Shown: in pieces, positions 46,101-55,484 of the stretch
Layout of the letters: the number at the start of each line of letters is the position of its first letter
How positions within the stretch are numbered: position 1 is the stretch's first letter
Source of the DNA: Diphasiastrum complanatum
Lineage: Eukaryota > Streptophyta > Lycopodiopsida > Lycopodiales > Lycopodiaceae
Length of the DNA: 64,000 nucleotides
NCBI GenBank assembly: GCA_029204225.1
Contig: CM055111.1
Coordinates: 43,528,815-43,592,814 of the forward strand
Reading direction: 5' to 3'
Notes under the pieces: generated by a model
The model's input: only the letters and a program-made list of their open reading frames with translations
Databases searched by the model: none
What the model was told of the DNA's origin: nothing
Made by a program: the position numbers and the translations under genes

Positions 46101-47811
46101 CTTTTGCCTGCTCGTGGTCTTGCGGCGATAGCATCACAGTGGACGTCCCATACTGCCCTTTGCCTTTTGAGGCACCCGCAACTTTACTCTTTATGGCACT
46201 TTGAACATGCTCTTGGGCAGATTGACACTTCCATTTCTTGAACTTCCTTTTTCCCCAAGGCTAAAACCCTCTTGTAGTAGGCGTTTTAGCTCGTTGGCCT
46301 TTTCCCATCCTCATAATACAAGGCCATCTGTAATGTAATGCCTTGTGGAGGCTTGGAGCCCGGTCCTTCCTCACGAAAGGCCGAAGGCTATCACACAAGC
46401 CCTCCACAAAGTGGAATACCTGTAAGAACCTGGGGCTTCCTCTGGTATCCGCATGAAGGCTTCCCTAGAGTTGTTCGCATACTCTTGCACGGACGGATTC
46501 CCTCGCTTGAGACTAGTCCAAGTTTTCATGGCTTGATTCTTCTTGTCCAGAGGTACCCAATTCTCAGCAAACATGTGTTTGAAGGATTCCCAGGTGGCAC
46601 TTTCCTCCACCAACATTGTGCAGTTTGTCGCAAGCGGTATGTAGCTTTAAATGAAGCATAACAATCTCACTACCTATTTGAACGTAATATGTTGTCCTTG
46701 ATTCTTACAATCAACAGATGAGGTCTAGGGAAAATATGTACATTACTATATGACTTATTGTGGTGTTAACATGATATATTGCTCTTTGGTACTGATACTA
46801 GAATCTTCAGCACATATTCAGGTATTATACTACACATACCCCTGGACGCATATGCTACTATGTTCACAATTCTAAGAGTTGGTTGGGTACTAATAAACCG
46901 AAAACACTCAGTATATTATAGTGATCGACGCCAATGCAATGTTTGGACTCTAAGAAAGAACCATGTACATGTAGAACATAGAAGTAAATTGTTTCTACAC
47001 ATGATTACAAGTAAGATAGGTTGTTGGTGGATCTAGAAAGCAAGGATATGCTCAGATTGTTCCACGCTCATATAAGACAACTTGACAGTCTTACATGTCA
47101 GGATGGTATGGATTTACCCTGATACCGACGAGGACGACCACATCCTACTTGTTACAAAAGTCATATCACTGGACTATAGTAAGCGTAGTGATTTGCAGGA
47201 TTGTGCATCTGTTTAGTTTGAATGGGTTTGGTAAACTTGAATGGCATGGATTTGCTCAAGCATCGTTTCATAGAGTCCATTGGCTACCAAGTCCGTTATT
47301 AGTACCAATTGGTTTAGTATGGCACAGATGTGCCCTGATACCAACTTCTATGACTAAACCAGACCTTTTCCGTTTTTAATGAATGATTATGGCTGCTTCA
47401 TAGGATGCTATTAGACGATTGTATTGTAATGATAGGATTACTTGCCTAAAACTGATCAGTATGGCGGACCCTGATACGGTGATATTAAGGCAAGACCTAC
47501 GACATGTTAAGATAATGGTAGGGAAGATCGGACTAATTATGATACATTTCAGTTAAGTTGGTAGTGAATCTTGTTTCGGACATGGATAACAACTGATGCT
47601 CAGCTATGACACCTGTCTTCCTCACTGAACTAACTCGTGCGGTTTTGTTTTGTGGGATGGTGGCAGGTAACAGCTGAGTTTCCTAAAACTTGCTTCACTT
47701 TATGGTACTTTGTTCTGTAAGTTTTTATACAACTTCGTTTAAACCTATTATGCTATAAGACAAAAGGATTCAAAAGATTTCGTATTGACTTGTCAAGAGG
47801 GACTAAGTGAA

Positions 47812-47856
<45 letters not shown>

Positions 47857-50800
47857 GTATGTTTTCCTCATCATTGTGGATCCACTTGGCGATGCTCCAT
47901 TTGAGTTGAAGGGAAAATTTTGAGCATAGAGGACGAATGGCTGCAAGATGTGTGTTTGAGGCTTTTATTTATAAAACTTGATAAGGAGAAAGGTGGTGTT
48001 TCTATTTTTGGCCTAGAAATGTGGATTGAATGGGCTGAAAGCTAAGTGACATTGCAAATGTGTAGTGTTGGAAGTTTGCAGTATCTTTAACATTCTAGTA
48101 CATTCTCAGCTGATGGCGACTTGAAAAACATCCTATCAAATGTTATGGATTTGTTTAAAAGTAGTCTACAAAAACTGTTGTGGAATCTAAAGTGCATTTG
48201 AAAAAGCTCTTCAATATCATTTTATAGTAGATGCCTGGGATTATGCTGCAACCACAATTTCTTGTTTAAAATTTTTTCATCTTTTCTCTTAAATCATTGT
48301 GACTTAGAGATGCAGGCAGTGCTTTAGAATACAATAAGTTTTTATTCATTCCTTGAACCTTCATTATTGTTTTGTAAGAATTGTTCAAGATATAATCAAA
48401 ATAGCTTCCATTCATGTGGATATTACCATGACTACCGATGTTCATGGTAATTTTTGTTGAAATTGACAATCAAATTCGATCTTTTCATCTTGTTACATTA
48501 TCACTTGCTCACTCACTTTGTGCACTATATGACTTTTGTGCTTCCTCACTTTCTAGCGAAGTTGGTCTGGCTATATGCTGATTGTAGTTATCGTTGAATA
48601 ATGACATAATTATGATCTTTTGAGGCTGTAGAACTAGCATTTGCAACTCTTGATCCGTCCTTGGACATAGGTTAGCTGACTGACTGGCCATTCTTGATGT
48701 CAAATATTGTTTGCCTTCGTAAGTTTGTGATACCTTGTCATGTTTCTAAATGCTAGGTAAATGTCGGAGGTCTAAAGAATATTATTCAAGCAGTGAAATC
48801 TAGCAAAAATATTGGGAAGGTTGTTTATACATCTTCATTTTTTGCTCTTGGACCGACCAATGCTGATGACGTTGTCGATGAAAGCCAGGTACCTAAAAAC
48901 ATGATCTTATATGGGCTGCAATATTTTTGCCAAGTTTTTTTGATCAAGATCAATGACATTGTGATGAGTTACTTAAAAGGACTAACTTTGAGATGCCTTA
49001 GGTTTGAACTGATTTTTTTTCAGGTGACTTCAAGTTTTATTGACAGGAATCTTGAGACTTAGAGGGAAAGTTTGCCCAGGGGATTCCTCCCAAGTTGAAG
49101 TGACCATTTTGCTTAGTGAAGAGTGCATGATATTTTTGCATTGTTAATATGCATCGATAGCTAGAAGCTAACAAATACCAAAGATTAGTGCTAATAATTT
49201 ACAACCTAAAAATTATAGAACACTTAGAACATTAACATGATAGAAACGATAGAGGTGAATACTGTAGAATGTGTAAAGTATAGGCTACATTGACGATCAA
49301 ATAAGATTGATTTTAGATTGATAGAGATTTGCTAGTCATAAGTGAAATGTATGCTATAGCTAAGCAAACCTTATCATAAGCCATCGTGTTGCTAAGGAGC
49401 AACTACTTACCAAAAAGTCAACCATCAATTATAAGGCTTGTAGGACTTTTTATACTTTCAGTCCTTGAGTTAGTGCTAAAAAGCTATGGCGCAGGGCTAG
49501 TGCTTATAATCACCATATGACTTAGAGTTATTTCTTATAAATGCCTAATAATATATGATTTTTCAAGGCCCTAAGCAATGTGGTTTTTGTGACATATAAG
49601 ATTGCTGCAGACTCATGGTCCATATTTATGTCCCTGTGCATGATATTTGGCCTATAACTTTTTCTCCTGAAAAGGATACGGTCCTTAATGCTAGCATATT
49701 GATTTTCAAAAATAGAAACTATTCGAAGTGCATTTATTGAAGAAGATGCAGGAAAATGCATATGTCAGAAGAGAAGCCTCAAATTAGAACACGATTGAAT
49801 GCTATTATACCATAGAAGCCACCAAAATTCATGTGATCAAGTAGAAAGTGGAAAGCGGACCTGTAATTGAATACGTGCTCACTGCTCACTATGAGTTACC
49901 ATACTAGATGAAGTATACTGTTTTGTATTTGCTGTGTAATATTCTTGCATTTGATATAGGAAAATAGTAAATTTCTTCACCTCTAATCATTACATTTGAC
50001 GTAAAAAATAACTTATTGATTAATGTATTTTTTGATGTCAAGTGAAGTAAGAAAAGTTAGAACATAGTGGTTCTAAAAAATCACAATTCAAAATGTTTTG
50101 AATAGATTTGAATTGAGAAACTAATGAGGATATGTTTACTCTTTTTTTGAAATTTGTTTGTTTTCCTGATTATTTTGGGTGATTGAAAAGGGTTTCTTAA
50201 ATACTTTACAATTGCAATTCGAGTATTCAGATTTTTGAATTTTTCAATTGTAGACTACAACAACATGCGCTTAAACAGTATATGTGCCACTATTGTGGTA
50301 GTGATAGCTGGATGTATTCTAAAGCTAATCTAAGCCTATAAACGTAACTCTGATACTGGAAAGCTGCTCCTCTCCCTATTCAATCAAAATTCAATGATGA
50401 GATATTTATACTATATGAGTCCACAAATCGGGGTTAAGGCCCAATACCGACCATGTCTTTAGTAAACGCAATACAATAAATGACGGACCTAATGCCCCAA
50501 ATTACATGGTGAAAATGAGAAATAATACAGGTGCAGATCCATGGTCCATTAGATTTTCTTGTATGTGATATTTGGGCCATAAGTTGACATAAGCACAATT
50601 TGTGTTATTGAATTCCTGTGTTCTTCAAAAGAATATTAGCGAGATATAACATTTTGAATGATTGGGAGATCTTCTAACTAGGTAAAATGCTGGTGATTTT
50701 TTAATTTCAGGTGCATTCTAGGAAGTGTTATTGCACAGAGTATGAGAGGTCCAAAGTGGAAGCGGATGACATTGCACGTGAAGCTGCAAAGGATTTTCCA

Positions 50801-52417
50801 CTTGTTATTGTGTACCCTGGTGTCATTTATGGACCTGGGAAGCTCACTCGAGGGAACATTGTCACTGAGATCGTATGTCTTCTGTCACTTTTTGCATCTC
50901 AAAGAAAGATCTAACAATGATTTTGATAAGTATGGAATTTTTCTTTTTTCTTGGACTCGCGTACGCTGCAGTATGTTTTCAATTGCATGGATTTCACAAT
51001 AATCACAATTTTCCATTGTCAATTTCATATTTATTGACACCAAGGAAAATATTTTTTTTTAAGGAGAGAGTTATAGGCCAAAATTCATGCACAAAGAAAC
51101 ATCTATATGGACCATGGATCATAATTGATATTATTTGTTATGCGGATTATATATTCTGGGTACTTGGATCCATGTGTTACTATTTGGTAGTTGAGAGACA
51201 TAGATTGGCTAGTATTGGGCCTTAAAGGTTGGTCATTGCCCTAACCTTGGCTCTTGGGTTTTCTAAAAGTATAAGTAGGCTAGTAGGTCTCATTATATGT
51301 GGTTGAATCATTGTTTAGTTGCTTAAGTCGAAGTGGTTGCAAGTAGCTTCAACATAGCATCAATTATGCTCTTTAGATTACAAATTACTCGTGGAGACCA
51401 TTTTTGTCCCAATTATCATGGTTGGTCTTCAACGCATTGTCAATATAGTTGTAGTCTCCTTTCTCAATTCCCTATGTTATGTTATGTTTTAACCATATGT
51501 ATAACGCACCACCAATTATTCCATCTAAAAAGATATTGAAGCTAGTCATAAATCTATTCCACAATTGAGGACAGTTGAACACACCTCATTGGTCAATTTG
51601 TTTCTTCAACCAGATAATACGTCTACCTAAAAATAGGTTCTTGTTGATGCTTGAATATCTACCTATGTCCATATTAGATCTCGTTGAATAATATGGTGTG
51701 TGCATGGTGCAGCTAGTGGAGCACTTGAGTGGTCGACTTCCTGGTTTTATTGGAAATGGGGAAGATAGGTTTTCATACTCCCATGTGGATGATGTTGCAT
51801 ATGGCCATGTAGCAGCTTTGGAAAAAGGTACTCCAGGTGAAAAATATCTACTCACTGGAGAAAATGCTTCATTTGTGGATGTCTTTCAAATTGTCGCAAG
51901 CCTCACAGGGGCAAAGGCTCCTCAATGGCATATTCCATTTTGGATTTTGACTATTTGTGGATATTTGCTTGAAATTTGGGCTCGCATAAGTGGGAAGCCA
52001 CCTTTGATAAGCACCCCGGTATGTCTTTTGTATGTTAAGATATGGTCGTTTTATATCTTAGCATTTTTTTATAGATATTTACTAGTGCATATAACAATGC
52101 ACTGAGTGATGAAACACCAACATTTTTATGTGAATTTTACATCAAATAAGTTAATATCTTTGGTATTGTTGTCTTTGAAAAATTACATTGGTATCATGTA
52201 GGTGCTTTATTAAATTGACAAGCTTGAGATTGTGTAATAATATTTTGCGTTCTTCCTGTTTTATGAATTTGTACAGGTGGTGAAAGTTTTAAAGAGAAAA
52301 TGGGCATACACATGTGTGAAAGCAAAGAAAGAGTTAGGGTACAATCCAAGGCCTCTTAAAGAAGGATTGGCGCAGCTCTTGATGCATCTTAGAGAGGAAG
52401 GTTTTCTTAGAAACTAA
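33003..52417 (+). CDS. FLDH-like: Extended SDR, farnesol dehydrogenase (FLDH)-like NAD-dependent reductase, five exons
   Basis: Exons 33003-33260, 48757-48888, 50711-50872, 51713-52018 and 52277-52417 join in phase 0 at every junction to a 332-aa protein, close to the roughly 340 aa of plant FLDH. The Rossmann motif TGGTGYLGARIVHAL (6-20) binds NAD(P). IHTAALVNSWLPDPSQF, YTSSFFALGPT (catalytic Ser 112/113) and YERSK (Y141/K145) form the SDR active site. YPGVIYGPGKLTRGN, FSYSHVDDVA (208-211 HVDD) and YLLTGENASF are family hallmarks. A hydrophobic stretch (258-273) could attach it to membranes. The Arabidopsis homologue oxidises farnesol to farnesal; that substrate is inferred here. No frame damage. 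Intron 1 is 15.5 kb and packed with transposons; introns 2-4 are 1822, 840 and 258 bp. Confidence 0.9.
33261..34068 (+). other. FLDH-like intron 1, leading part
   Basis: Intron DNA with no recognised element before the LINE tail fragment at 34069. Confidence 0.5.
34069..34148 (-). mobile_element. LINE 3'-tail fragment, about 80 bp
   Basis: On the minus strand it reads GTCTTAT, hairpin ATGCC-TCAG-GGCAT (34121-34134), GGAAAAGA and then a CT repeat (34069-34096 as AG on the + strand). That is the order seen at the 3' end of LINE copies 1-4, so it is an extremely 5'-truncated insertion in the host intron. Confidence 0.65.
34163..35184 (+). pseudogene. Gypsy relic A: LTR piece and gag with zinc knuckle
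   Basis: 34163-34268 matches the gypsy LTR at about 18424-18530. A gag follows in broken frames: KDLKPPKFIGA, QEYANRYREALLRIPEEVPM, LHFIEGLRESLRPFVRK, then CFGCLGQHRWKEC (CCHC knuckle, about 35144-35180). Copia-B inserted just after the last cysteine, and the sequence resumes at 44254. Many stops make it inactive. Confidence 0.8.
35180..35184. repeat. Copia-B target-site duplication (left)
   Basis: ATGTC, repeated at 44249-44253. Confidence 0.9.
35185..35635 (-). repeat. Copia-B 3' LTR
   Basis: 451 bp, roughly 97-98 percent like the 5' LTR by eye. Confidence 0.93.
35673..39994 (-). pseudogene. Copia-B gag-pol (few frameshifts)
   Basis: Order on the minus strand: gag from ATG 39994 (LFSEDRLDGTNYSLWSYMMK), CCHC knuckle CHYCKRYGHFIKDC near 39180, protease DSGATHHM (38960), GAG-pre-integrase LWHARFGHLN, integrase 38358-37744 (MVHSDVCGPM, DDFSRFTWIY, TPYTPQQNGVAERKNRTL), reverse transcriptase 37635-36592 (FLNGDLNEEVYLQQPAGF, LLYVDDIIL), 36577-36227, and RNase H to 35673 (RRSTSGHCFFYGNSAISWSS, HYHFVRERLNDGDILLE). 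Copia elements normally encode one polyprotein; here several frameshifts and stops separate the pieces, so it is recently inactivated. Confidence 0.9.
40323..40327. repeat. Copia-C target-site duplication (left)
   Basis: GACCT, repeated at 43411-43415. Confidence 0.9.
40328..43410 (+). mobile_element. Copia-C: non-autonomous copia derivative nested in Copia-B
   Basis: LTRs 40328-40782 and 42970-43410 (TGTTAGAAGTAATAA...TTTCCTACA) are very similar; the first has about 14 extra bases near 40639. The primer site TGGTATCAGAGCCATGG (40783-40799) and a purine tract AAGGAGGG before the second LTR put it on the + strand. The 5-bp duplication GACCT flanks it. Its LTR is the same family as Copia-B's, read in the opposite direction (GGTTACTTTGACCCAAAAGG). 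The 2.2-kb interior keeps only gag traces and a pre-RT linker and lacks a polymerase. Confidence 0.93.
41621..42783 (+). pseudogene. Copia-C interior: gag and linker remnants
   Basis: 41621 on reads EDMLDGTNYSSWSCKLRF, like Copia-B gag (EDRLDGTNYSLWSYMMK), and FCKTSKSAWETLLKMY, like gag helix sequence. 42240-42520 (FGQQSVGDFVAVGQPATASC, SESLRDSKASF) matches the Copia-B linker upstream of reverse transcriptase. Protease, integrase and polymerase are gone. Confidence 0.75.
43795..44248 (-). repeat. Copia-B 5' LTR
   Basis: 454 bp. Compared with the 3' LTR it has AACTTTAGC where the other has TTAGC near its outer end. Confidence 0.93.
44254..44880 (+). pseudogene. Gypsy relic A, continued: protease region
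   Basis: It continues the gag-pol interrupted at 35184. LDVLRLMNVSVVRKVDTAPP is followed by an aspartic-protease-like LVLFDIGSSHNVINSTLVKKL (about 44490-44550), then LDFEITRLACFDVVLGM. Stops at 44452 and about 44668. Truncated at about 44880, where the strand of the similarity flips. Confidence 0.8.
44885..46640 (-). pseudogene. Gypsy relic B in opposite orientation (gag, protease, start of RT)
   Basis: On the minus strand: gag 46616-46371 (ESATWESFKHMFAENWVPLD, QEYANNSREAFMRIPEEAPG), knuckle CFGCLGWHRWKEC near 46065, protease LILFDIGSSYNVINSSLRLR (about 45815), ELDFEITYLLG, then the RT start (MDVFTSELPSTLPPKRNVEH, PIILVKKKDGSWRMRVDYQG) near 45330-45050. It is the same family as relic A, and the two are cut off facing each other near 44880. 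Stops are present throughout. Confidence 0.82.
46641..48756 (+). other. FLDH-like intron 1, trailing part
   Basis: Non-coding apart from a (CT)n run at about 47818-47851. A degenerate GGTATGGAT..CCCTGATAC motif recurs near 47098, 47325 and 47459. No LTR or pol is recognisable. Confidence 0.45.
48757..48888 (+). CDS. FLDH-like: FLDH-like exon 2
   Basis: Codons 87-130 (VNVGGLKNIIQAV ... VDESQ), acceptor GCTAG, donor CAG|GTACC. It holds the active-site serine region. Confidence 0.9.
48889..50710 (+). other. FLDH-like intron 2
   Basis: AT-rich intron of 1822 bp with no recognised element. Confidence 0.6.
50711..50872 (+). CDS. FLDH-like: FLDH-like exon 3
   Basis: Codons 131-184, acceptor TTTCAG, donor ATC|GTATGT. 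It holds the catalytic YERSK and YPGVIYGPGK. Confidence 0.92.
50873..51712 (+). other. FLDH-like intron 3
   Basis: Intron of 840 bp with no recognised element. Confidence 0.6.
51713..52018 (+). CDS. FLDH-like: FLDH-like exon 4
   Basis: Codons 185-286 (LVEHLSGRLPGFIGNG ... LISTP), acceptor GTGCAG, donor CCG|GTATGT. Confidence 0.92.
52277..52417 (+). CDS. FLDH-like: FLDH-like exon 5 and stop
   Basis: Codons 287-332 (VVKVLKRKWAYTCVKAKKEL, GYNPRPLKEGL) and TAA 52415-52417, acceptor TACAG. Confidence 0.9.
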   Translation: MVKVLKRKWAYTCVKAKKELGYNPRPLKEGLAQLLMHLREEGFLRN

Positions 52418-53984
52418 ACTATAATTGATGTTTTCAAACAAGCTGGTTTGACATTGTTGACATATGAAATTTGAGCTGATACACCTCCAAGGCATCTGTC
52501 ATATTTTGTTTTAAAATGATAAAATTCTTTTGAAAATTAAGAGCTTAATTGCAAGTTGGTAGTTTGCATGGGACATACTAACTACATTCTAATAAATTTG
52601 GTTATCAAAGCTACCAACGTCCATATGGTAAGTTTTGACTTGTTTTTTTTTTTTGACATTTTGAATGTTTGCTTTACTATAATATACTATAATAAGTAGG
52701 GTTTTAGCATCTTGTAGACTTGTAGGTTTTGGTCAAACATGTTTTAAGTGAGTAAGATATTGAAAAAGTAGTCATTTGAAAATATTTATATCAAAAGTCT
52801 TGCGGTCACTGTGGAGCTCTAAGTATGTCTAAGAAGGCTTTTAAGGCAATCCCAGTTGAGTGCATAAGACGACTAATTGATATCAATGATTTCATCTTTT
52901 TATTAGCATTATAAGAAAATAGAAGTTCATGTAAGCCTACATAGTGAAACAAGGAAAAAGCGTTCCAATACCATGCTGAAATTTCAAAATATCATACCAC
53001 TTTGTCTAGGAAAGATGATTTTCATATCGTAATTCCCTTCTCAAACTTGAAAAAATTCTAGTATTGAATTGCCATTGTAGAGATTAGAACCTTGTTATTT
53101 CAGATTGTGAGTAAGAGAGTGTCATTAGAAGACACAAGTATCATTCAATCCATTCAAAAGAAAGCTAATAAGTTTTGAACACTTAGTATGCTTGTTTGAT
53201 TTTTACCATAGAATTTTTTACATTGGTATTAGAGTATATGATTCTAGCACCTTATAGTTGAATTTGATAGAGTATGTGCATGCCAAGAATGAATAACTGT
53301 GGGTTAAGATTTGTTTTTTCCTATCGATTTATTAACTTGGTTGTGTGTTTACGTTGAGAAGTTTGGAGGCTCTACTTAGTTGGGCTTGGTGCTAAAACAA
53401 TTGTTTGATTGTGTTCCATTTCACCTTCTCTAGACTCCAACCTAATTAGACCTGCCACACACGACGATGAAGGTGGTTGAATAGATGATAGGCTAGGCCT
53501 AGGCATTCATAACTTCAATTAAGGCAAAAATTACACATTGATGAAGTCATAAGAGCTTGGTAACAACTAGGATTCTCACCATCCTTAGTATGAGATCTGA
53601 AAGTCGAATGGTGCCTAGATCATGGAGGTGATGCAGTTTTTTTAGTCTTTGTTTTCTTCTTTTTCTCTCTTTTTTTCTTTTGTTTTATCTAGGCATCTAT
53701 GGCTCTAGATCTTCTCCTCAAGAGAGTGATCTTCTCAAGGGAGGTGAAAAGTGTATTGAGAGTCCTACCTATGGATCTTAGTGATCTCTTCTTGAAAAAT
53801 GGAGTTTTAACACCTATTTTTGTTTGATTGTGAATCTTATGGATATTAAGTTTCTTGAACTAAATGAAGTGAATGCTTGTGCTAATGATAGTGGCTTGAA
53901 TGTGATACCGTGGTTAAACAACAACAAAAAAAGCATTCATCATCCACACAATATCACATACAAGAAAAATAGGAAGGAGGAGGA

Positions 53985-53988
<4 letters not shown>
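52418..53988. other. 3' flank of the FLDH-like gene
   Basis: It should hold the 3' UTR. AT-rich, with no further gene or element recognised before the CT tract. Confidence 0.4.

Positions 53989-54068
<80 letters not shown>
53989..54068 (+). repeat. (CT)n microsatellite at the 5' edge of LINE copy 4
   Basis: About 80 bases of CT. Unlike the array at the left of the window, no LINE hairpin precedes it, so it looks like a pre-existing or element-made target tract. Confidence 0.95.
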
Positions 54069-54072
<4 letters not shown>

Positions 54073-54188
54073 ACGATGGCTGCCTGCTGCTCCAGCGATC
54101 TGACATGGCTGCTCCAGCGCTGATCCGACCTCTCTCTCCAGCAATCTGACATCGCTACCATCGCTACCAGCCATCTCTCTGGCCAACG

Positions 54189-55441
54189 ATGGCCCCTCCC
54201 CGTGCTGCCCGTAGGACGGTCCTACCCCCTCGCCCTTCTACCTCACCCCCTCCCCTCGCTACCTCACTAACCCCCCTCGCTACCTCACCCACCACCTCCC
54301 TCGCTGCTACACTACCCACTACCTCACCCATCCCCCTCGCTACCCCACCCACCCCCCTCGATACATCCCCCATCCCTCTCGCTGCTACATTACCCCCTCC
54401 CTCGCTGCTACCTCACCCGCCCCCCCTCGCTGCTACCTCACCCACCCCCTCCCTCGTTGCTACATCACCCATCCGCTCCCTCACTGCTACCTCACCCACC
54501 CCCTCCCTCGCTGCTACCTCACTTCCCCCCCCTCACTATCTCACCCATCTCCCTCCACGCTACCTCACCCACCCCCCCCCTCGCTACCTCACCCATCTCC
54601 CTCCACGCCATTTGCTGTCACCTCAACAATACTCCTTGTTGCGGCTGCCAAGAACGGTGCTTCTCTTTCATCCTCCTCTTCCGCACCGTCCTCACACCAA
54701 TCCACAGCTCTTGCCACCGCACCCATTCCCTACACTCCCTCCAAATCAGTTGAACTCTTTTCCTCTTGGGAAGCTGACCAAATGAGAGCAGATTTCCAGC
54801 TCTTGAAGCAAGAACTTACACAGTTGAAAGAAGTAGTGGTCTCCTTAGTAAAGGAAAAGAACCTGTTGCAGTCTAAAGTCGCCTCATTGGAGCACATGAT
54901 CAACGATAGGCAAGTTGCAGCCTTGGAAACGCACACCACCATGATACGGGAGCTTGAACACAAAATTGAACAGCATAAAGATTCATGGGCAGCAGTCTTG
55001 AAGAAAGGCACCAAACCTAGCGCTCTCATTTCCTCAGTTATCTCAGCCACCATTTCGGAAGAGTGGTCAAGGGAGCAAAATGCTTATAACATCAGGGTTC
55101 GTGGGATACCGGACACACAGGATGCCATGGACGAAGTTACGAGATTTCTCGAGACCAGTCTAGGACATGTGACAGATAGGCTAGATACAGCTTGGAGGAC
55201 CACCATGGATGTAGCTACATTGATCATCCGCTTCACATCACTAGACAGCCGCAGAGAGGCCTTACGTTGTAGAGCCCAGTTATGTGGCACTGCCATATTT
55301 ATGGATGACGATCTTACCTACATCCAGGTTGAGGAGAGGCGGAAAGCCTTCCAGGAGGCTCGAGAGACTGGTAGACGAGTCATATATCGAGATGGTCAGA
55401 TACGATTTGTTGCTGGCACCCCTAGCCGTTCCCAGAGCTAG
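54189..55441 (+). pseudogene. LINE copy 4 ORF1 (frame lost in minisatellite)
   Basis: The ATG at 54189 (MAPPRAARR) resembles the copy-2 start (MAPKKKGG). After the minisatellite the frame shifts, and the conserved part reads IPYTPSKSVELFSSWEADQ, coiled coil (LLKQELTQLKEVVVSLVKEK), RRM (YNIRVRGIPDTQDAMDEV, LDTAWRTTMDVATLIIRF) and CTD (IFMDDDLTYIQVEERRK) to TAG 55439-55441. The protein would bind element RNA as in copy 2. From about 54611 on, the body of the ORF is intact. Confidence 0.75.
54215..54612 (+). repeat. C-rich minisatellite in the ORF1 N-terminal region
   Basis: Irregular units of about 20-28 bases built on CCCTCGCTGCTACCTCACC repeat some 14-16 times. The tract encodes low-complexity Pro/Ser/Thr-rich sequence, and its C-runs are prone to length change, which explains the frame loss between the ATG at 54189 and the rest of ORF1. 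Confidence 0.85.
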
Positions 55442-55484
55442 GAATTCGGGGCCCCCAAGATTGGTGGGAGCATCCCGGGGCCCC
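55439..55484 (+). promoter_or_regulatory. Putative readthrough site with GC stem (copy 4)
   Basis: TAG (55439-55441) is followed by GAATTC and then GGGGCCCC (55448-55455), which is repeated at 55477-55484. As each is its own reverse complement, the two can form an 8-bp GC stem with a 21-base loop, six bases after the stop. ORF2 continues in the same frame with no ATG before the METHE motif. Confidence 0.6.

Noticed and set aside
47090-47480. Recurring CCCTGATAC motif resembling primer-binding sites
   Set aside because: Three loose matches without LTR boundaries or pol sequence; too weak to call an element.
54189-54785. A separate Pro-rich protein gene
   Set aside because: The frame is the minisatellite in the N-terminal region of LINE ORF1, not an independent gene.
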